31,347 nucleotides of DNA from Lachnospiraceae bacterium (lineage in GTDB: Bacteria; Bacillota; Clostridia; Lachnospirales; Lachnospiraceae), in NCBI GenBank assembly GCA_003979345.1, contig RYVZ01000033.1:1-31347 (forward strand), written 5' to 3'. Shown piece by piece: positions 9,456 to 16,293 of the stretch. A program made the translations under genes and the position numbers. Under the pieces are notes generated by a model. It did not search any database. It had not been told where the DNA came from and saw only the letters and a list, made by a program, of their open reading frames with translations. The stretch's first letter is position 1. Each line of letters begins with the position of its first letter.

Positions 9456-11396
9456 ATGGCAGGACTGACAGAGAAGAAAGAAAAAGCGAAAAAAGAAAAA
9501 TCAAATAAAGAAGAATCAAATAAAGAAAAAAAGAAAAAGGACGGGGAAAAAAATCCTTATCATCATGAATATGGAGTATGTTCCAATGTCTTGTACATGC
9601 TGAAAAAAATCCGCAAATACTATCCGGTTCTGCTCGTATTGATCATGGTCGGCATTTTCAGTCATTCTTTAGTGCAGTATATCGCGGCATTTATCGGCAA
9701 ATTTGTGATTGATATTGTGCAGGTGCAGGCGGCGGGCGCGCAAAAAGATTTTATGCCGCTGATTCGTGTTCTTGCGATTGCCTGCAGTATCGAGCTTGTG
9801 ATTATGCTGTTGAATGCGGTTACGGACAATCGGATTTGGGTCGGCATGATCTACGCCCGTTTGAATATCATAACGGAACGCGTAAGAAAAGCGCTCACGA
9901 TCCCCTATCAGATGTTTGAACAGCCGGATGTGCTCGATATGGAGCAGAAGGCGCGGCAGGCAACCGGAGGAAATGATAACGGCATTGAAGGGATCATACA
10001 TGGCGTTTATGAGCTTGGAATCAATATCGTTCTTTTAGCGGTAACGCTCGTTACGGTAGTCGTGCTTGACTGGCGGATGCTGTTTGTTCTGGGATTGGTC
10101 GGGCTGTTTCAACATCTGTTCTTTTTATATACGGTAAAAAAAGACAGGAGAGAAGTTTGGGATAAACTGGCTCCCACATGGCGGAAGATCAATTATATGG
10201 AACAATCGGTACAAAATTTCGATTTTGCAAAGGACATCCGACTGTTTTCCATGAAAAACTGGCTTTCCAAAAAGCAGCATGATGTTTTAATGGAAAAACA
10301 AAATAAAATGCTGTACAGCCGCACACTTTGGATTTATAACACGATATTTGCAAACGGCATGAACATGATCGCGACGGCGGTTATTTATGCAGTCATGATT
10401 TTAACAGTCGTAAACAAAGATCTTTCCATCGGTAATTTTACGCTCTATCTGAGTCTGGCAATGAATTTTACTTCGGCAATGATGAATGCGCTTGTGAAGT
10501 TGGGAACGGTCAGGGAAACCTCCCATGAGGTCAGTTATTTCCGTTCCTTTATGGATATGCAGACCGAGGAAAAACCGCAGGAATCGGATGCCTTTCTGCC
10601 GCTGCCGAAGACAGGCGGTTATACGTTTACGTTTTGCAATGTCTGCTTTCGTTACGAGGGGGCAAAGGCCGATGCATTACATAATCTGAATCTCACATTT
10701 TCCACGGGTGAACGTCTTGCGGTCGTAGGGCTAAACGGCGCCGGCAAGACAACGTTTGTCAAATTGCTTTGCAGGCTGTATGATCCGACCGAAGGAGAAA
10801 TTTTATTGAACGGCACGGATATCCGGAGATTTGACAGGAACGAATATTACAGATTGTTTGCGCCTGTATTTCAAAATGTGGAATTATTCGCATTCCCGAT
10901 GTCAGAGAACGTTTCGATGCTTCCTCCCGAAAAAACGGACCGGGATAAGAGCCGGGAATGTCTGATTCAGGCGGGAATGGAGGAAAAACTTGCCGGATTA
11001 AAGAAGGGCGTGGATACGGAACTGTTGAAAGTGATCTATGATGACGGGATCGATCTTTCAGGAGGCGAAAAGCAGAAGCTGGCGCTTGGGCGAGCACTTT
11101 ATAAAGATGCGTCGATTATCGTTTTGGACGAACCGACCGCCGCGCTTGACGCATTGGCGGAGTATCGCTTATATTGCAATTTTGATCAGATGATCGGACA
11201 AAAATCGGCAGTCTATATTTCGCACCGTCTTTCTTCAACGCGTTTCTGCCATCATATTGCGATGTTCAAGGACGGTGAGATTGTAGAATACGGCACGCAT
11301 GACGAGCTGCTCCAAAAAGACGGCTCTTATGCGGAAATGTTCCATATTCAATCCCAGTATTATAAAAAAGAGGGGAAGGAGGCGGTCTTTGAATGA
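9456..11396 (+). CDS. ABC exporter half-transporter (membrane plus ATPase domains)
   Basis: 646-residue half-transporter. A lysine- and glutamate-rich N-terminus (residues about 6-33, repeats of KEKSNKEESNKEKK) precedes about six membrane helices (about 50-340) and a nucleotide-binding domain. Walker A GLNGAGKTT lies near 424-432, the signature LSGGEKQKL near 534, Walker B IIVLDEP near 555 and the H-loop YISHRLS follows. The substrate is unknown. A GGGGGGT ribosome binding site at 9443-9449 sets the ATG at 9456. Its stop overlaps the next half-transporter's start by 4 bp, so the two are translationally coupled and probably form a heterodimer. Exporters with this GLNGAGKTT and DPTEGEI pattern are common as pairs in gut Clostridia. 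Confidence 0.9.
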   Translation: MAGLTEKKEKAKKEKSNKEESNKEKKKKDGEKNPYHHEYGVCSNVLYMLKKIRKYYPVLLVLIMVGIFSHSLVQYIAAFIGKFVIDIVQVQAAGAQKDFMPLIRVLAIACSIELVIMLLNAVTDNRIWVGMIYARLNIITERVRKALTIPYQMFEQPDVLDMEQKARQATGGNDNGIEGIIHGVYELGINIVLLAVTLVTVVVLDWRMLFVLGLVGLFQHLFFLYTVKKDRREVWDKLAPTWRKINYMEQSVQNFDFAKDIRLFSMKNWLSKKQHDVLMEKQNKMLYSRTLWIYNTIFANGMNMIATAVIYAVMILTVVNKDLSIGNFTLYLSLAMNFTSAMMNALVKLGTVRETSHEVSYFRSFMDMQTEEKPQESDAFLPLPKTGGYTFTFCNVCFRYEGAKADALHNLNLTFSTGERLAVVGLNGAGKTTFVKLLCRLYDPTEGEILLNGTDIRRFDRNEYYRLFAPVFQNVELFAFPMSENVSMLPPEKTDRDKSRECLIQAGMEEKLAGLKKGVDTELLKVIYDDGIDLSGGEKQKLALGRALYKDASIIVLDEPTAALDALAEYRLYCNFDQMIGQKSAVYISHRLSSTRFCHHIAMFKDGEIVEYGTHDELLQKDGSYAEMFHIQSQYYKKEGKEAVFE

Positions 11397-13162
11397 GCAG
11401 GAAAACAATGGCTTATTTTTTCCCGATCGCTTGGCGGTTTCAAAAAAGTTATTTTATCGTGGGGGCGACGAAAGCTGTTTTGGAAGCAATTCATCCATTT
11501 ATCAGTATTCTAATGTTGCCGTTGATCATTGATGAACTTTTGGGTGAGCGCAGACTGGATCAATTGTTTACATATGTTGCGATTATCGTAATTGTCGGCT
11601 CTCTGATTTCTCTGACGGCTTCCATACTTGGCTGTCAGATGGAAAAATGCGACGAGAAATTTCAGAATTATTTTACGGAACGGATGAGCCGCCGCATTAT
11701 GGAACTGGATTTTCAGTTGACCGAAGATAAGGATGCGCTTGACCAGATTGAGCTTGCCCGGACCGGAATGCAGTGGTATTCCGGCGGCGTACACGGTATT
11801 TTTGTGCAGGTGCTGAATATGTTTTCCGCATTTCTCCGTGTAGCGGGCGTTATTACATTGATTGCGATCCATGCGCCGGTTCTCTTTATCCTGGTGATCT
11901 TTACCTTGTGTATCAGCATGTATCTGAGTCACAAAGATAATAAAATCGAATTAAAAAGTCATAAAGAGTTAGCAAAAGTAAACCGTGTGTTCAGTTACAG
12001 CGGATATGAGTTGATGGATATCCGGTATGCGAAAGACATCCGGTTATATCATGCACAGGACATGATGGTTGAACAATGGAAGAAATTTACGGATGAATCG
12101 TTTGCCCATTGGAAAGCGCAGGGAGACGGTCATCTTCCAAACGCCTGTATCAGCGCGGCTGCAACTGCGGTCAGAGATTTTTTAATGTATTTATATCTTG
12201 GTATTCTTGTGATCAAAGGAAGCATTACAATCGGTATTTTTTCGCAAATGATCTCATCCTGCAGAGAGCTGACAAATTCTGTTGTCAGCATTGGAAGATG
12301 TTTGCAGGAGATCGCAAAGCGCTGCAATTATGCTTACGAGTATGTGAAATTCATGCATTATCCTGCCGCAATTGAAAAAGGAAGCCGCCCGGTTGCGGGT
12401 GGAAAGCATGTGATCGAATTCCGGGACGTATCATTTTCCTATCCGAAGACAGAACAGCGGGTATTGCAGCATGTGAATCTGAAATTAAATGCAGGCGAAC
12501 ATCTTTCAGTCGTGGGCTTAAACGGCGCGGGAAAAACAACGTTCGTCAAGCTGTTATGCAGGCTGTATGACCCGACCGAAGGAGAAATTCTTCTCGATGG
12601 CGTAAACATTAAGGAATATGATTACGAGCAGTATATGAATTTGTTCTCGCCGGTCTTTCAGGATTTTAAGCTGTTTGCGTTTTCCATTCAGGAAAATGTC
12701 TTAATGGGAGAAAAAGAAACCGTTGCAACAGACGGGACGTTATATAAGCTGTTTGAACAGGTCGGCTTTGCGGAAAAGCTTGATTCCTTAGAACACGGCA
12801 TGGATACGATGCTTTTTAAGTCTTTTGATAAAGAGGGCATTGAAGCGTCGGGCGGCGAACAGCAGAAGCTTGCGATCGCCAGAGCGCTCTACAAAAATGC
12901 GCCGGTCGTGATTCTTGACGAGCCGACGGCGGCGCTCGATCCGGTTGCGGAATACGAGATTTACCGCCAGTTCCATACATTGGTCGGAGGAAAAACGGCT
13001 ATCTATATTTCCCACCGGCTCTCTTCCTGCCAGTTCTGCGATCATATTGCAGTATTCAGCGACGGGCATGTAGCGGAGTATGGCACGCATGATACGTTAG
13101 TCGATAAGGAAAACGGAATCTATGCGGAAATGTTTGCGGCGCAGGCGCAGTATTATCAATGA
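11393..13162 (+). CDS. ABC exporter half-transporter, partner of the upstream gene
   Basis: 589-residue half-transporter with about six membrane helices in residues 15-310 and a C-terminal ATPase domain. Walker A GLNGAGKTT is near 374-382, the signature reads ASGGEQQKL (Ala instead of the usual Leu) near 485, and Walker B VVILDEPTAALD follows near 503. The ATPase domain closely resembles that of the upstream gene (shared GLNGAGKTTFVKLLCRLYDP), which suggests an old tandem duplication. The ATGA overlap at 11393-11396 implies coupled translation and a heterodimeric exporter. Substrate unknown. No terminator is obvious directly after the stop at 13162. Confidence 0.9.
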   Translation: MSRKTMAYFFPIAWRFQKSYFIVGATKAVLEAIHPFISILMLPLIIDELLGERRLDQLFTYVAIIVIVGSLISLTASILGCQMEKCDEKFQNYFTERMSRRIMELDFQLTEDKDALDQIELARTGMQWYSGGVHGIFVQVLNMFSAFLRVAGVITLIAIHAPVLFILVIFTLCISMYLSHKDNKIELKSHKELAKVNRVFSYSGYELMDIRYAKDIRLYHAQDMMVEQWKKFTDESFAHWKAQGDGHLPNACISAAATAVRDFLMYLYLGILVIKGSITIGIFSQMISSCRELTNSVVSIGRCLQEIAKRCNYAYEYVKFMHYPAAIEKGSRPVAGGKHVIEFRDVSFSYPKTEQRVLQHVNLKLNAGEHLSVVGLNGAGKTTFVKLLCRLYDPTEGEILLDGVNIKEYDYEQYMNLFSPVFQDFKLFAFSIQENVLMGEKETVATDGTLYKLFEQVGFAEKLDSLEHGMDTMLFKSFDKEGIEASGGEQQKLAIARALYKNAPVVILDEPTAALDPVAEYEIYRQFHTLVGGKTAIYISHRLSSCQFCDHIAVFSDGHVAEYGTHDTLVDKENGIYAEMFAAQAQYYQ

Positions 13163-13237
13163 TCTGAAATAGAAAAAGTCAAAAACTTGTTATGGTATGA
13201 TTGACAATATTTCATTTGGAATAAAAGCAGAAAAATC

Positions 13238-13266
13238 TTGAATAAACTGATAAAATTTGATATAGT
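13238..13266 (+). promoter_or_regulatory. Predicted sigma-A promoter for antisense RNA
   Basis: TTGAAT (13238-13243), a spacer of exactly 17 bp, and TATAGT (13261-13266). It faces the 3' end of the toxin gene, with a predicted start near 13273 followed about 50 bp later by a terminator hairpin. No coding sequence fits between, so it most likely makes a non-coding RNA. Confidence 0.65.
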
Positions 13267-13272
13267 ATATGA

Positions 13273-13363
13273 AAAGGAAACAACCGCCCACAAGTGGTTT
13301 GACCTGCAAAAGGATTAGAATTGCCACCCTGACACTAGCCAAAGTTTCAAGGGTGGTTTTTCT
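13273..13363 (+). ncRNA. Putative antisense RNA antitoxin (RatA-like) of the small toxin
   Basis: A short RNA of about 90 nt is predicted from the promoter at 13238-13266 to the terminator ending at about 13363. It ends 9 bp before the toxin stop codon and runs opposite to the toxin. A toxin transcript that continues past its stop would therefore pair with it over its whole length. This is the layout of type I toxin-antitoxin pairs of the TxpA/RatA and Bsr kind, where the antitoxin RNA pairs with the 3' part of the toxin mRNA. It contains the hairpin-forming segment ACCGCCCACAAGTGGTTT. On the opposite strand that segment could serve as the weak terminator of the toxin mRNA. The role is inferred from geometry alone. 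Confidence 0.6.
13324..13363 (+). terminator. Intrinsic terminator of the antisense RNA
   Basis: CCACCCT (13324-13330) pairs with AGGGTGG (13350-13356) around a 19-nt loop and is followed by TTTTTCT. The T-run is on the + strand only, which gives the direction. Confidence 0.75.
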
Positions 13364-13371
13364 ATACGGTA

Positions 13372-13461
13372 CTAATGACTAATCAAATAAATGAATGTCA
13401 GTAGTGCGATTAATAGTAATCCGAACTGCATCAAATCGTTGAAGTTGAATTCGTTCTTCAT
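13372..13461 (-). CDS. Small hydrophobic holin-like toxin (type I TA family)
   Basis: 29-codon gene. The product starts MKNEFNFNDLMQ and continues into one hydrophobic span (FGLLLIALLTFIYLI, residues 13-27), ending in SH. The size, the polar N-terminus with a D-L-M-x-F-G motif and the single span are typical of the putative holin-like toxins (Hol_Tox) of Bacillota type I toxin-antitoxin loci; such peptides are thought to damage or depolarise the membrane. A strong GGGGGTGG ribosome binding site stands about 6 bp before the ATG, and a near-consensus promoter (TTGACA-17-TATATT) lies about 70 bp upstream. An antisense RNA gene faces its 3' end, and a CRISPR-repeat-like RNA gene with a guide matching its promoter diverges from its 5' side. 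It is too short for usual gene callers. Toxicity itself is inferred. Confidence 0.82.
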   Translation of the reverse strand: MKNEFNFNDLMQFGLLLIALLTFIYLISH

Positions 13462-13530
13462 AAGCACCACCCCCATTCCATGTAGAATGAGGTCAATACC
13501 ATCCTGCAACACGGTTGTTTCTTGTAAATG

Positions 13531-13559
13531 AATATATCATAATCTGTTCTAGTTGTCAA
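13531..13559 (-). promoter_or_regulatory. Strong promoter of the small toxin
   Basis: On the - strand: TTGACA (13559-13554), a 17-bp spacer and TATATT (13536-13531). The -35 box is a perfect consensus and the -10 matches 5 of 6. The 5' leader to the toxin ATG is about 65 nt. A promoter this strong for a toxic peptide implies tight silencing; a guide-matching site overlaps its -35 box. Confidence 0.85.
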
Positions 13560-13582
13560 TTATAAATCACAACTTCTCTGAA
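13546..13582 (-). promoter_or_regulatory. Predicted Cascade target (PAM and protospacer) at the toxin promoter
   Basis: Read on the - strand, TTC (13582-13580) is followed by AGAGAAGTTGTGATTTA (13579-13563). The 17 nt match the 17 nt directly after the CRISPR-like repeat at 13653-13669, except at position 12 (G here, T in the RNA). TTC is the known PAM of type I-C systems. A full-length footprint of about 34 nt would cover 13579-13546 and include the toxin -35 box (13559-13554). Binding of Cascade here would block RNA polymerase. The sequence match is observed; the binding is inferred. Confidence 0.75.
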
Positions 13583-13590
13583 AAAATTTA

Positions 13591-13619
13591 TTGAAATATG
13601 ATATGAGGTATGATACAAT
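13591..13619 (+). promoter_or_regulatory. Promoter of the CRISPR-repeat-like RNA
   Basis: TTGAAA (13591-13596), a 17-bp spacer and TACAAT (13614-13619). The predicted transcription start, about 7 bp after the -10 box, is 13626, exactly the first base of the repeat-like element. It is divergent from the toxin promoter, with 31 bp between the two -35 boxes. Confidence 0.75.
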
Positions 13620-13625
13620 TAGCTC

Positions 13626-13652
13626 GTCGGGGTAAAATCCGTGGATTGAAAC
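13626..13652 (+). repeat. Degenerate type I-C-like CRISPR repeat (single copy)
   Basis: 27-nt element beginning GTCG and ending CCGTGGATTGAAAC, the conserved ends of type I-C repeats (normally about 32 nt). The central stem is shortened: CGGG pairs with TCCG (one G-U) around GTAAAA. The 3' 11 nt (TGGATTGAAAC) correspond to the 5' handle that Cas5 leaves on a type I-C crRNA. There is no second copy within the window. Confidence 0.75.
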
Positions 13653-13670
13653 AGAGAAGTTGTTATTTAG

Positions 13671-13715
13671 AGAAGAGATTGCTTTTCATAATTGTGGCAA
13701 GCTCTTCTTTATTTT
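13671..13715 (+). terminator. Intrinsic terminator of the CRISPR-like RNA
   Basis: AGAAGAGATTGC (13671-13682) pairs with GCAAGCTCTTCT (13697-13708), 11 of 12 pairs, around a 14-nt loop, followed by TTATTTTATT. The stem begins one base after the end of the guide match. Confidence 0.8.
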
Positions 13716-13780
13716 ATTCATGTATACGCATTATGCATACGTGATTGTCTTTTTTAGATAAGAGCTGGCACATATGAATG

Positions 13781-14551
13781 TTACGCGCTGTCAAATTCCA
13801 GCATATAGTCCCGATAACGGAGTGCGCAGAGCGTGCGCTGGCAGCGGTAATTTTCGCGTTCTTTGATTGCAATCGTACGAAAAAAAGTCTTCCACATACG
13901 CTCATATTCCGCACTCTCCCCGCTGTACCAGATCCGATCCATAGCTTCTTCACTTAACGGGGAGAGAAACCATTGTTTTCGGCGTTCATGAAAGCCGCCC
14001 ATCCGGTGGACTTCATCAAGGATCACAAAATGCTCTTCCGGAAAACGGTCCGAAAAATGCGGCATGATCAGCGGGAGCGGCTGGCTCTTTGGTCGTATTT
14101 TTGCAATCAGAATACCCTGCTCGGAATCATGAAAACGGACAAATTCACGAAAAGAATGTGCTTCATTTGCCACGCCGCGCTGGATGTCAAACAGGCGGCA
14201 GACCGTTTTGTCTGCCTGCATATCGACGACAGCCCGCCCATAATGAAAACCGAGTTTCAGGAAACGGTAAATCACATCAATTTTATCTGCCTCTTTGGAA
14301 AGGGTGGCAAGAAAGACCATATCATAAGCTTCTTTGCTGATCTTATTGACGATTGAGCGTGCGACCTTGACTGCTTTTAGCAGATCGGTCTGCACATAGA
14401 TAATGTCTGTGAACAGCTCATAACAATACCCGTCTTCAATGCATAATTTCAATTGCTCATTCGGAATTTTCGCCGCCCATGCGTCGTAAATTGCCGTAAA
14501 TATGCCGTCCGTTGTATTTTCGCAGAGATAGGTTGTAAATAAGGAATCCAT
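13781..14551 (-). CDS. TIGR03915-family DNA metabolism protein (DUF4130)
   Basis: 256-residue protein of the family usually encoded next to a radical SAM protein linked to uracil-DNA glycosylase (TIGR03916). Landmarks are the N-terminal YLCENTTDGIFTAIYDAW, the central LKLGFHYGRAV segment and the DRFPEEHFVILDEVHR stretch near residue 170. The family is thought to act in DNA repair or DNA modification with its radical SAM partner, but the reaction is not known. Here it lies directly downstream of that partner on the same strand, 90 bp apart. GGAAAGG lies 6 bp before the ATG at 14551. Some members carry a fused uracil-DNA glycosylase domain; this one does not. Confidence 0.82.
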   Translation of the reverse strand: MDSLFTTYLCENTTDGIFTAIYDAWAAKIPNEQLKLCIEDGYCYELFTDIIYVQTDLLKAVKVARSIVNKISKEAYDMVFLATLSKEADKIDVIYRFLKLGFHYGRAVVDMQADKTVCRLFDIQRGVANEAHSFREFVRFHDSEQGILIAKIRPKSQPLPLIMPHFSDRFPEEHFVILDEVHRMGGFHERRKQWFLSPLSEEAMDRIWYSGESAEYERMWKTFFRTIAIKERENYRCQRTLCALRYRDYMLEFDSA

Positions 14552-14641
14552 AGGCGCGCCTTTCCGCTGGCTAGTCTCTAAAACAGAAGGAGGAATTTTT
14601 CATTTTTCCTGAATATAAAGGTGGCTGTCTTTTTCTGATAA

Positions 14642-16288
14642 CTATGAAGAAATCGGAAGCAGCGAAATACCGTCTTTATCATCAAACAGGGACAATTGAC
14701 GATAACTCATGCCGTATGCAATTTCCCAGTTTTTCTTATGGTCTAAGTCAATCAGATTTCTGGTTATATAGTCCTCATCAATTTTGGTCGGATACATCAT
14801 TTTTCCGTTACAGGTAATAAAATAATGAGCGCGTTTCAGGACGACACCGATCCTTTTTAGTCCGTCAAAATCAAGTTTCATGCTTTTGCGGGCGCGGACG
14901 ATGCGCTTGGCGGATTTAACGCCGACTCCGGGAATGCGCAGGAGCAGTGGATAAGGCGCGCTGTTGATTTCAACTGGGAAGTGTTCAAGGTGGCGCAGTG
15001 CCCATTCGCATTTTGGGTCAAGAAATACATTAAAGTTCGGACGTTCCGGCGTCAAAAGCTCGTTTGCGCGAAATCCGTAAAATCGCAGGAGCCAGTCTGC
15101 CTGATACAGCCGGTGCTCGCGTAAAAGCGGCGGTTTCGTACCGAGCGCGGGTAGAAGGCTATCATTGTTCAATGCAATATAGGCGGAGTAAAAAACACGC
15201 TTTAAGTCAAACCGCTGATACAACGCTTCCGCAACAGCCAAAACCTGATAATCATCTTCCGGGGTGGCGCCGACGATCATCTGTGTGCTTTGCCCTGCCG
15301 GTACAAAAAGTTGATGTTCCGTTCTGTTTGGTACGGCAGGCAGGGTAGGCTTATTACCTGCTATATGGTCGCCCGCTATGGGCAGTGGGACAGTGTCAGA
15401 GTTGTCCGGAGAAAGTGAAGCGACATTTCTGCTGTCAGTCGTCACAAGTGAAGTGCTGCTGTTATCACTTGTCATGGAAGATAATGCGTTATGACCATTC
15501 CGCAGCGAATATCCTGCGGCATCAGTAAGTGCAGTGACAGCCGTATGCGTCGGGTCAGGAATGGCAAATCCCCATTTTGTCGTAATCTGGGAATCATTTT
15601 GAGTCAAACCGCTGATGCGAAGATGTTCCCCGCGCTTTGACTGTGCGATACCCTGCTGGATCTGGCGCATGGGTTTTAAGATCGTTTCGCGCGTTTTATT
15701 CGGCGCAAGCGTCCGCAGACCTTCGGCGGTCGGCAGTTCAAGATTTGTGCTCATGCGGTCGGCAAGCAGTCCGACTGCGGCGACAATCTCAGGCGCAGCG
15801 CCCGGAATCGCTTTTACATGGATATATCCGTTGAAATGATTCTGTTCCCGTAAAAGTCGGAGCGCAATGTAAATCTGTTCCATGGTTTCAGTCGGGTTAT
15901 GCCGGACGCCGGAACTCAGGAAAAGACCTTCGATATAATTTCTCCGGTAAAACTGCATGGTCAGCTCGCTTACCTCTTCCGGCGTAAACGAAGTGCGAAC
16001 GGTATCGTTTGAACGGCGGTTTAAGCAGTATTTGCAGTCATAGATGCATTCATTTGTATAAAGAATCTTGAGCAGAGAAATACAGCGTCCGTCTGCCGCA
16101 AAAGAGTGGCAGATACCGCATGCCGCAGCATTGCCCATACTGCCTTCTTTTCCTTTGCGGTCCACACCGCTTGACGTACAGGCGACATCATATTTTGCCG
16201 CATCCGAAAGAATTTCTAATTTACGCTCCAATGGGAGCTGTTCCATTATTGTCAAAATCCGCTCCTGTTCCTGCGCAGTCAGGCGCAT
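14642..16288 (-). CDS. Putative DNA modification/repair radical SAM protein (TIGR03916)
   Basis: 548-residue radical SAM enzyme. The iron-sulfur motif C-x3-C-x2-C is seen in NECIYDCKYC, preceded by the family hallmark GICHSFAADGRCISLLKILY. A helix-hairpin-helix DNA-binding motif (LLRIPGVGVKSAKRIV) lies near 448-463, supporting a DNA substrate. The family pairs with TIGR03915, which follows here. Between about residues 235 and 330 there is a Ser/Thr/Asn-rich insertion with no clear fold, just before the conserved FVPAGQSTQMIVGAT; it makes the protein longer than I expect for the family. The start is uncertain: ATG at 16288 has no ribosome binding site, while an in-frame TTG at 16255 has AGGAG 6 bp upstream. 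Confidence 0.85.
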   Translation of the reverse strand: MRLTAQEQERILTIMEQLPLERKLEILSDAAKYDVACTSSGVDRKGKEGSMGNAAACGICHSFAADGRCISLLKILYTNECIYDCKYCLNRRSNDTVRTSFTPEEVSELTMQFYRRNYIEGLFLSSGVRHNPTETMEQIYIALRLLREQNHFNGYIHVKAIPGAAPEIVAAVGLLADRMSTNLELPTAEGLRTLAPNKTRETILKPMRQIQQGIAQSKRGEHLRISGLTQNDSQITTKWGFAIPDPTHTAVTALTDAAGYSLRNGHNALSSMTSDNSSTSLVTTDSRNVASLSPDNSDTVPLPIAGDHIAGNKPTLPAVPNRTEHQLFVPAGQSTQMIVGATPEDDYQVLAVAEALYQRFDLKRVFYSAYIALNNDSLLPALGTKPPLLREHRLYQADWLLRFYGFRANELLTPERPNFNVFLDPKCEWALRHLEHFPVEINSAPYPLLLRIPGVGVKSAKRIVRARKSMKLDFDGLKRIGVVLKRAHYFITCNGKMMYPTKIDEDYITRNLIDLDHKKNWEIAYGMSYRQLSLFDDKDGISLLPISS

Positions 16289-16293
16289 TCACG

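Larger units (their letters stand above)
13626..13715 (+). ncRNA. CreA-like CRISPR RNA mimic, predicted antitoxin guide
   Basis: Short RNA of about 90 nt with three parts. Bases 13626-13652 form a degenerate CRISPR repeat. Bases 13653-13670 are a guide-like stretch starting AGAGAAGTTGT. Bases 13671-13715 form an intrinsic terminator. The guide matches the toxin promoter region 16 of 17 next to a TTC PAM. In characterised CreTA modules, a CRISPR-like RNA (CreA) directs the host Cascade to repress a toxin promoter by limited complementarity, so loss of Cascade releases the toxin and makes the cell dependent on its CRISPR system. All expected parts are visible here except cas genes, which are not in the window. 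The type I-C assignment rests on the repeat 3' end and the PAM. Only a single repeat is present; the terminator hairpin may take the place of a second one. Confidence 0.75.

Noticed and set aside
13563..13669. Inverted repeat (TAAATCACAACTTCTCTG and CAGAGAAGTTGTTATTTA) as mobile-element ends
   Set aside because: No transposase or target-site duplication is present. The two arms coincide exactly with a guide and a PAM-flanked target, and promoters fill the space between them.
13626..13715. An ordinary CRISPR array or array remnant
   Set aside because: Only one repeat is present, with its own promoter starting at the repeat and its own terminator. The following sequence matches a neighbouring promoter rather than foreign DNA, so a regulatory RNA explains it better.
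13714..13953. 79-codon open frame on the - strand at the end of the TIGR03915 gene
   Set aside because: It is an out-of-frame reading of the real gene and has no family features.
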